A stretch of DNA of 11,360 nt, from contig JAOUDR010000040.1 in NCBI GenBank assembly GCA_029859185.1, positions 1 through 11,360 on the forward strand. The letters are read 5' to 3'. Below are positions 7,848-11,360 of this stretch, piece by piece. Each line of letters begins with the position of its first letter. Positions within the stretch are counted from its first letter, which is position 1. Below the pieces are notes generated by a model. The model worked only from the letters and a program-made list of their open reading frames with translations, made no database searches and was not told the DNA's origin. Origin of the DNA: Gemmatimonadota bacterium. Lineage in GTDB: Bacteria > Gemmatimonadota > Gemmatimonadetes > Gemmatimonadales > GWC2-71-9. Both the position numbers and the translations under genes were made by a program.

Positions 7848-9337
7848 CCCTCGCTCCGGAGCTGCGGGAACAGGATCACGTCACGGATCGACGGCTGCTC
7901 GGCGAGGAGCATCACGAGTCGGTCGATGCCCAGTCCGATGCCGCCCGTGGGCGGCAACCCGTACTCGAGCGCCAGGACGTAGTCCTCGTCCATGACCTGG
8001 GCCTCCTGGTCGCCGGCGGCGCGGGCCGCGCTCTGGACCTCGAGACGGCGACGCTGGTCATCCGGGTCGTTCAGCTCGCTGAAGGCGTTGGCCAACTCGC
8101 GGCCCAGCACGAAGAACTCGAAGCGCTCGGCGAGCGTCGGATCGCCGCGTTTGGGCTTCGCCAGCGGAGACAGCTCGATCGGGAAGTCCACCACGAACGT
8201 CGGCTGCTCCAGCGCGGGTTCGACGTACTGCTTGAACACCTCATCGACGAGCTTCGGCCGGCTCATCCCGGCTGGATCGGTACCGCCGGCGGAGACGGCG
8301 GAGACGGCGGCGTGCAGCGCGGCGTCGTCGGTATCCGCCAGATCGAGTCCCGCGTGCCGGTGGACGAGCTCCCGGTACGTCGCGCGCCGCCAGGGTCGCG
8401 CGAAGTCCAGCGCGGTCCCGAAGCGCTCGATGCGCGCGTCGCCGCACAGGGTACGGACGACGCCCTCCACCATCTCCTCGGTGAGGGCCATCATGTCCTC
8501 GTAGTCGGCGAACGCCTGGTACAGCTCGAGCATCGTGAACTCGGGATTGTGCGACCGATCGAGCCCCTCGTTCCGGAAATCCTTGCCGATCTCGTACACG
8601 CGCTCGAGGCCGCCGACGATGCAGCGTTTGAGGTAGAGCTCGGTCGCGATCCGCAGGTAGAGCTGCCGGTCGAGCGCGAGATGGTGCGTCGTGAAGGGAC
8701 GCGCCATCGCCCCGCCGTAGATGGGCTGCAACACCGGAGTCTCGACCTCGAGGAACCCGCGCTCATCGAGGAACCGCCGCAGGTAGCTCACCGTGCGGGC
8801 CCGGAGGCGGAACACCTCGCGGACCTCGGGGTGGACAGCCAGATCCGCATACCGCTGGCGGTACCGCGTTTCGTGGTCGACCAGGCCGCCGTGCTGCCGT
8901 CCCTCGGCGTCGGACTTGCCGATCGGCAGGGGACGGACCGCCTTCGCGAGGAGCGTGACATCGGCGGCGCGCACGGTGATCTCGCCCGTTCTGGTCATGA
9001 AGACCTTCCCGTCTACCCCCACGAGGTCACCGACGTGGAGCAACCGCACCATCTCATACCGGTCGTCGCCCAGCTCGTCGCGTCGGAAGTAGAGTTGAAT
9101 CCGGCCGCTCGCGTCCTCGAGATGCGCGAACATGGTCTTGCCGTGGCCGCGCAACGCGACGAGCCGACCGGCGACGCGCACGGATTCCTCCCCGTCGGGC
9201 GCATACGCCGCGAGCGCATCGGCCGCCGAGTGGGTGCGGTCGTAGCGGTAGGCAAACGGCTCGACTCCCCGGCGGCGAAGCTCCGCCAGGGCTTCCCGGC
9301 GTGCGGCTTCGAGATGGTGTTCGGGCGCCTCGCTCAC
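7844..9337 (-). CDS. lysS: Lysyl-tRNA synthetase, class II
   Basis: LysRS charges tRNA-Lys with lysine. The 497-residue product (E. coli LysS is 505) has the standard class II order: an N-terminal helical stretch, an OB-fold anticodon-binding domain (about 52-135, [15 protein letters not shown] onward), then the catalytic core. Motif 1 is around 195-215 ([16 protein letters not shown]), motif 2 around 254-281 ([18 protein letters not shown]) and motif 3 around 466-478 ([13 protein letters not shown]). '[12 protein letters not shown]' is the LysRS signature between OB fold and core; the loop before it (about 138-152) looks slightly longer than usual. I chose GTG 9337 because it overlaps the prfB stop as GTGA and has a perfect GGAGG nine bases upstream. 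The frame remains open upstream to 9628, but that extension is out-of-frame prfB sequence. A short in-frame 9-bp repeat lies at 8288-8310. Confidence 0.96.
   Translation of the reverse strand: MSEAPEHHLEAARREALAELRRRGVEPFAYRYDRTHSAADALAAYAPDGEESVRVAGRLVALRGHGKTMFAHLEDASGRIQLYFRRDELGDDRYEMVRLLHVGDLVGVDGKVFMTRTGEITVRAADVTLLAKAVRPLPIGKSDAEGRQHGGLVDHETRYRQRYADLAVHPEVREVFRLRARTVSYLRRFLDERGFLEVETPVLQPIYGGAMARPFTTHHLALDRQLYLRIATELYLKRCIVGGLERVYEIGKDFRNEGLDRSHNPEFTMLELYQAFADYEDMMALTEEMVEGVVRTLCGDARIERFGTALDFARPWRRATYRELVHRHAGLDLADTDDAALHAAVSAVSAGGTDPAGMSRPKLVDEVFKQYVEPALEQPTFVVDFPIELSPLAKPKRGDPTLAERFEFFVLGRELANAFSELNDPDDQRRRLEVQSAARAAGDQEAQVMDEDYVLALEYGLPPTGGIGLGIDRLVMLLAEQPSIRDVILFPQLRSEG
8288..8310 (-). 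repeat. Short 9-bp tandem repeat inside lysS
   Basis: On the plus strand GGCGGAGAC occurs twice in a row (8288-8296, 8297-8305), followed by a partial third copy GGCGG. On the coding strand it gives the repeated A-V-S-A-V-S stretch at about residues 344-350 of LysRS, between motifs 2 and 3. Because the unit is a multiple of three, copy-number changes keep the frame. Confidence 0.6.
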
Positions 9338-10444
9338 GCGGCCTTGCCTCCAAAGCGCTTGAGGAACGTCTTGATGAACTCGTCGAGCGCGCCGTCCATG
9401 ACCGCCTGGACGTCGCCGACCTTCAGCTCGGTGCGGTGGTCGTTCACCATCGTATAGGGCTGAAACACATACGAGCGGATTTGGTTGCCCCAGCTGATGT
9501 CCCGCTTCGTGGCCTCCAGTTCGGCCTTCTTCTTCTCCTGCTCCTCGAGGGCGCGCTGGTAGAGCGCCGCCTTCAACATCTTCATCGCGACCGACCGGTT
9601 CTTGCCCTGACTGCGCTCCTGCTGGCACGACACGACGATGCCCGTCGGCGTGTGGCGGAGTCGCACCGCCGACGACGTCTTGTTCACATGCTGCCCCCCG
9701 GCACCGGATGCCCGGAAGACCTCCATCTCAATGTCGTCGTCGCGGATGTCGATCTCGATCGTGTCATCCACGTCGGGATAGACGAAGACGGATGCAAACG
9801 ACGTGTGCCGCCGCGCCTGGCTGTCGAACGGGGAGATGCGCACCAGGCGATGCACCCCCTTCTCCGCCTTGAGGTACCCGTACGCGTAGTCGCCGGTGAT
9901 CTCGATGGTGGCCGACTTGATCCCGGCCTCGTCCCCCGGCTGGAGGTCGAGGATCCGGACCTGGTAGTTGTGGCGCTCGGCCCAACGGGTGTACATCCGG
10001 ACGAGCATTTCCGCCCAATCCTGCGACTCGGTGCCGCCGGCTCCGGGGTGCACGGTGAGCAGCGCCGACCGCTGGTCTTCGGGGCCCTGAAGCATGGTGC
10101 GGAGTTCGAGCGCCTGCAGATCGGCGGCCGCCCGGGTCGCCTCTTGGCTCAGCCCGGCGACGATTTCGGGATCGGGGTCGTCTTCATTGAGGTGGGCGAG
10201 TTCTCGAGCATCGGCGATCCGTTGCCACAGATCGTCAAACGGCTCGATCCAGCGTTTCAGCGTCCGAACGGCTTCGACAGCGGACCGAGTGCGCTCTGAT
10301 TGGTCCCAGAATCCGGGCTCCGCCATCCATCCCTCGAACTCCGCGAGCCGCGCACGCTTGGCGTCCAAGTCAAAGATAGCCTCGGAGTTCCTCGAGACCG
10401 GCCTGCAGTTGGCTGAAGCGCTCCGCCACATCGAGATTGTTCAC
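9334..10444 (-). CDS. prfB: Peptide chain release factor 2, expressed by +1 programmed frameshift
   Basis: RF2 reads UGA and UAA stop codons and triggers peptide release. The gene starts at GTG 10444 with AGGAG eight bases upstream. The first 24 codons ([10 protein letters not shown] ... LRGYL) end at an in-frame TGA (10372-10370). Moving forward one base at CTT TGA C continues as [12 protein letters not shown] and gives a 369-residue protein (E. coli RF2 is 365). The stop-codon-recognition tripeptide SPF is at 204-206 and the catalytic GGQ at 249-251. Position 245 is Ala, at or next to the site where E. coli K-12 carries its unusual Thr. Without the shift only a 24-residue peptide is made. 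The longest uninterrupted frame from ATG 10431 lacks the correct N terminus and should not be used as the start. The coordinates span both frames. The gene probably sets its own level by the RF2-dependent feedback known from E. coli. Confidence 0.97.
9347..9351 (-). promoter_or_regulatory. Ribosome binding site of lysS
   Basis: GGAGG lies inside the last codons of prfB, nine bases before GTG 9337. It supports the GTGA-overlap start of lysS over the longer open frame that runs back into prfB. Confidence 0.8.
10369..10383 (-). promoter_or_regulatory. RF2 programmed +1 frameshift site
   Basis: The coding strand reads GAGG C TAT CTT TGA C. CTT (10375-10373) is the slippery codon, TGA (10372-10370) the in-frame stop, and C the following base that weakens termination. 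GAGG (10383-10380) is an internal Shine-Dalgarno-like element four bases before CTT; E. coli uses AGGGGG three bases before it. The residues before the shift (LRGYL) also match other RF2 proteins. When RF2 is scarce, ribosomes pause at TGA and slip forward, restoring RF2 synthesis. Confidence 0.95.
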
Positions 10445-10452
10445 GTCGGGCT

Positions 10453-10457
10453 CTCCT
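10453..10457 (-). promoter_or_regulatory. Ribosome binding site of prfB
   Basis: AGGAG lies eight bases upstream of GTG 10444. It decides the start of prfB: the GTG is the only candidate placed correctly for the frameshift reading, whereas ATG 10431 is in the post-shift frame and would bypass the regulatory TGA. Confidence 0.8.
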
Positions 10458-10471
10458 GGGTCCGTACGCAA

Positions 10472-10507
10472 CGAGCCGTCGCCTCCGGGAGTCGAAGGGA
10501 CGGCTCG
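10472..10507 (-). promoter_or_regulatory. Strong stem-loop in the prfB leader
   Basis: On the coding strand CGAGCCGTC (10507-10499) is followed by its exact reverse complement GACGGCTCG (10480-10472), separated by 18 bases. An inner CCT/AGG pairing can extend the stem past a single bulged C to about 12 base pairs. No T-run follows, so it is not a canonical intrinsic terminator. The stem ends 14 bases upstream of the prfB AGGAG. A role as a leader structure or attenuator is an inference. Confidence 0.5.
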
Positions 10508-10559
10508 CCCATCGGTGCAATATAGGTCCGCGCCCGGATCGATACCACCCGGGCGAGCC
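10502..10559 (-). promoter_or_regulatory. Inverted repeat competing with the prfB leader hairpin
   Basis: GGCTCGCCC on the coding strand (10559-10551) begins with the last base of the upstream gene's TAG stop. Its perfect 9-base reverse complement GGGCGAGCC lies at 10510-10502, with 40 bases between. The downstream arm overlaps the arm used by the hairpin at 10507-10472, so the two structures exclude each other. The long loop makes stable pairing less certain. The layout resembles an alternative-structure switch, which is inference. Confidence 0.4.
10519..10547 (-). promoter_or_regulatory. Possible sigma-70-type promoter ahead of prfB
   Basis: TATATT (10524-10519) matches the -10 consensus at five of six positions and stands out in GC-rich surroundings. 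Seventeen bases upstream, TGGTAT (10547-10542) matches the -35 consensus poorly, at two of six. Transcripts would begin near 10512, leaving only the hairpin at 10507-10472 in the leader. This is a weak call from one good box and correct spacing. Confidence 0.3.
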
Positions 10560-11360
10560 TAGAAGAGCTGCTGGCCTCCGGCGAGAATGTCGTTCAGGGC
10601 TTCCTGCCAGTAGGGCGTGCTCGTCGCCATCTCCTCCCCAACCTGCTCGACGTACTCCTCCCAGCTCTTCTGGATCTCCTCGTCGAACTCCGCCTTGAGC
10701 GTGCCCTCCGCAAGGGCGCGCTGACGTTTGGCCGGCTGGTAGACGATCATGTCCGAGACCAAGGCCCGAGCCAGCCGCCGCGCTTTCTGCTTGGGGTCCT
10801 TCTGCAAAAACGGGTTGACCCGCCGGGCCGTGGTCTGCTCGGTCGGCGCCGCGCTCGGCGGCGCCGTGGCCGGAGCCGGGGACGGCGAGGTGACGATACT
10901 CGGGGGCGCCTGGGCGGGCGTCGGGGCCGCTGGCGGCGACGTGACGGGCTGACCGGGCGTCGGACGGAATACGGGTGCCGATGGGCGAGCCATCGGGGGT
11001 GCCGAACCGGCCGGTCGTGCCACCGGCGCAGGCGGGGTGGACCGCGGGGCCATGAATGGCTGACTCAGTCGCGGCGCAACGGGGGCCGCCGGTGGTTCCG
11101 GCGCCGGCGCTGGGGGAGCCGCGACTGGCGGCGCGGGCGCGGGCGCCGCCGCAGGGGTGGTTGGAGCCGAAGGCACGGCGGGCGGCCGCACCGCACTCGG
11201 CGGTGGGGCCACCGGCGCCTGGGGAGGGGGATGCGATTCCGCCGCCAGTGGCTGTGGTGGGATCGCGCCGTCGCGGCGGACGTCGATAGTCGCGGCACAG
11301 ACCGCGCACCGAGCCCGCACCCCCGCCTCGGGCACCTTGACCGGATCCACGCGGAAGACC
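10559..11360 (-). CDS. MJ0042-type zinc-ribbon protein with Pro/Ala-rich linker (5' end beyond the window)
   Basis: This frame is open to the window edge: in-frame codons for V-F-R precede the GTG at 11350, so the true start lies outside and 266 residues are visible. The beginning, VFRVDPVKVPEAGVRARCAVC, is the second half of an MJ0042/FYDLN-type zinc ribbon; the first CxxC would be just upstream. A low-complexity Pro/Ala linker of about 130 residues follows (roughly 38-170). The C terminus is a charged, probably helical domain of about 85 residues (DPKQKARRLARALVSDMI onward, ending GGQQLF) of the kind that follows such zinc ribbons in myxobacterial and Gemmatimonadota-like proteins; that comparison is from memory. 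No transmembrane segment is visible in this part. The function is unknown. A 114-base spacer with the leader structures separates it from prfB, so it may or may not belong to the same transcript. Confidence 0.8.
   Translation of the reverse strand, partial: VFRVDPVKVPEAGVRARCAVCAATIDVRRDGAIPPQPLAAESHPPPQAPVAPPPSAVRPPAVPSAPTTPAAAPAPAPPVAAPPAPAPEPPAAPVAPRLSQPFMAPRSTPPAPVARPAGSAPPMARPSAPVFRPTPGQPVTSPPAAPTPAQAPPSIVTSPSPAPATAPPSAAPTEQTTARRVNPFLQKDPKQKARRLARALVSDMIVYQPAKRQRALAEGTLKAEFDEEIQKSWEEYVEQVGEEMATSTPYWQEALNDILAGGQQLF

Noticed and set aside
8312..9457. Plus-strand open frame opposite lysS
   Set aside because: Antisense shadow of lysS with the same composition artefact; no domain and no plausible operon context.
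9338..9628. N-terminal extension of lysS to a start at 9628
   Set aside because: The extra 97 codons are prfB read in another frame and do not resemble LysRS. The GTG 9337 with GGAGG gives the normal length.
10429..10431. ATG 10431 as the prfB start
   Set aside because: It lies in the post-shift frame with no ribosome site at the right distance and yields a non-RF2 N terminus. GTG 10444 plus the frameshift gives the family-typical sequence.
10472..10507. Hairpin as a Rho-independent terminator of the zinc-ribbon gene
   Set aside because: The stem is strong, but no run of T follows on the coding strand (TTGCGTACGG), so the canonical terminator call is not supported. It is kept only as a leader structure.
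10820..11240. GC-rich repetitive-looking stretch as a possible repeat array
   Set aside because: It encodes the Pro/Ala-rich linker of the zinc-ribbon protein. The repetition is compositional, with no regular unit or spacer, so it is neither a CRISPR nor a tandem array.
10257..11309. Minus-strand frame of 350 codons spanning the zinc-ribbon gene, spacer and start of prfB
   Set aside because: It is in a different frame from both genes, is Arg/Gly/Ala/Pro-rich without motifs, and would cover the prfB start and frameshift site.

Overview
The window is about 11.4 kb of high-GC bacterial chromosome. Everything recognisable is encoded on the minus strand, so transcription runs from position 11360 toward position 1. 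The gene content is that of a diderm (Gram-negative-type) bacterium: it has the LolC/LolD lipoprotein-release transporter and the outer-membrane assembly protein BamA. It also carries mcsA-mcsB-clpC, the arginine-phosphorylation and Clp protease cassette best known from Firmicutes. That combination, the GC content and the domain style suggest Gemmatimonadota or a nearby diderm phylum. This assignment is an inference from sequence character, not from a database search.

Layout in transcription order: (1) a 5'-truncated MJ0042-type zinc-ribbon protein with a long Pro/Ala linker (11360-10559); (2) a 114-bp spacer (10558-10445) with two mutually exclusive inverted repeats and a weak promoter-like site; (3) prfB, peptide chain release factor 2, with a classic in-frame TGA and +1 programmed frameshift (10444-9334); (4) lysS, lysyl-tRNA synthetase (9337-7844); (5) a LolC/LolE-family permease (7847-6597); (6) lolD ATPase (6600-5899); (7) mcsA (5897-5382); (8) mcsB protein-arginine kinase (5385-4273); (9) clpC AAA+ unfoldase (4261-1772); (10) bamA, running off the window at position 1 (1772-1; 590 residues visible, the rest of the barrel missing).

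From prfB to bamA the genes are packed without spacers. Stop and start codons overlap as GTGA, ATGA or TAGTG, or lie 1 to 11 bases apart, so one polycistronic, translationally coupled message is likely. It joins translation (RF2, LysRS), lipoprotein export to the outer membrane (LolCD), cytosolic protein quality control by phospho-arginine tagging (McsA/McsB/ClpC) and outer-membrane protein insertion (BamA). No CtsR repressor gene precedes mcsA, unlike the Firmicutes arrangement; lolD sits there instead. No stretch longer than 300 bases lacks a gene. I saw no tRNA, rRNA, CRISPR or mobile element. I found no wholly new system. The most interesting points are the placement of the McsAB-ClpC system inside an envelope-biogenesis operon, a degenerate allosteric motif in McsB, the prfB recoding site, and the alternative RNA structures ahead of prfB.
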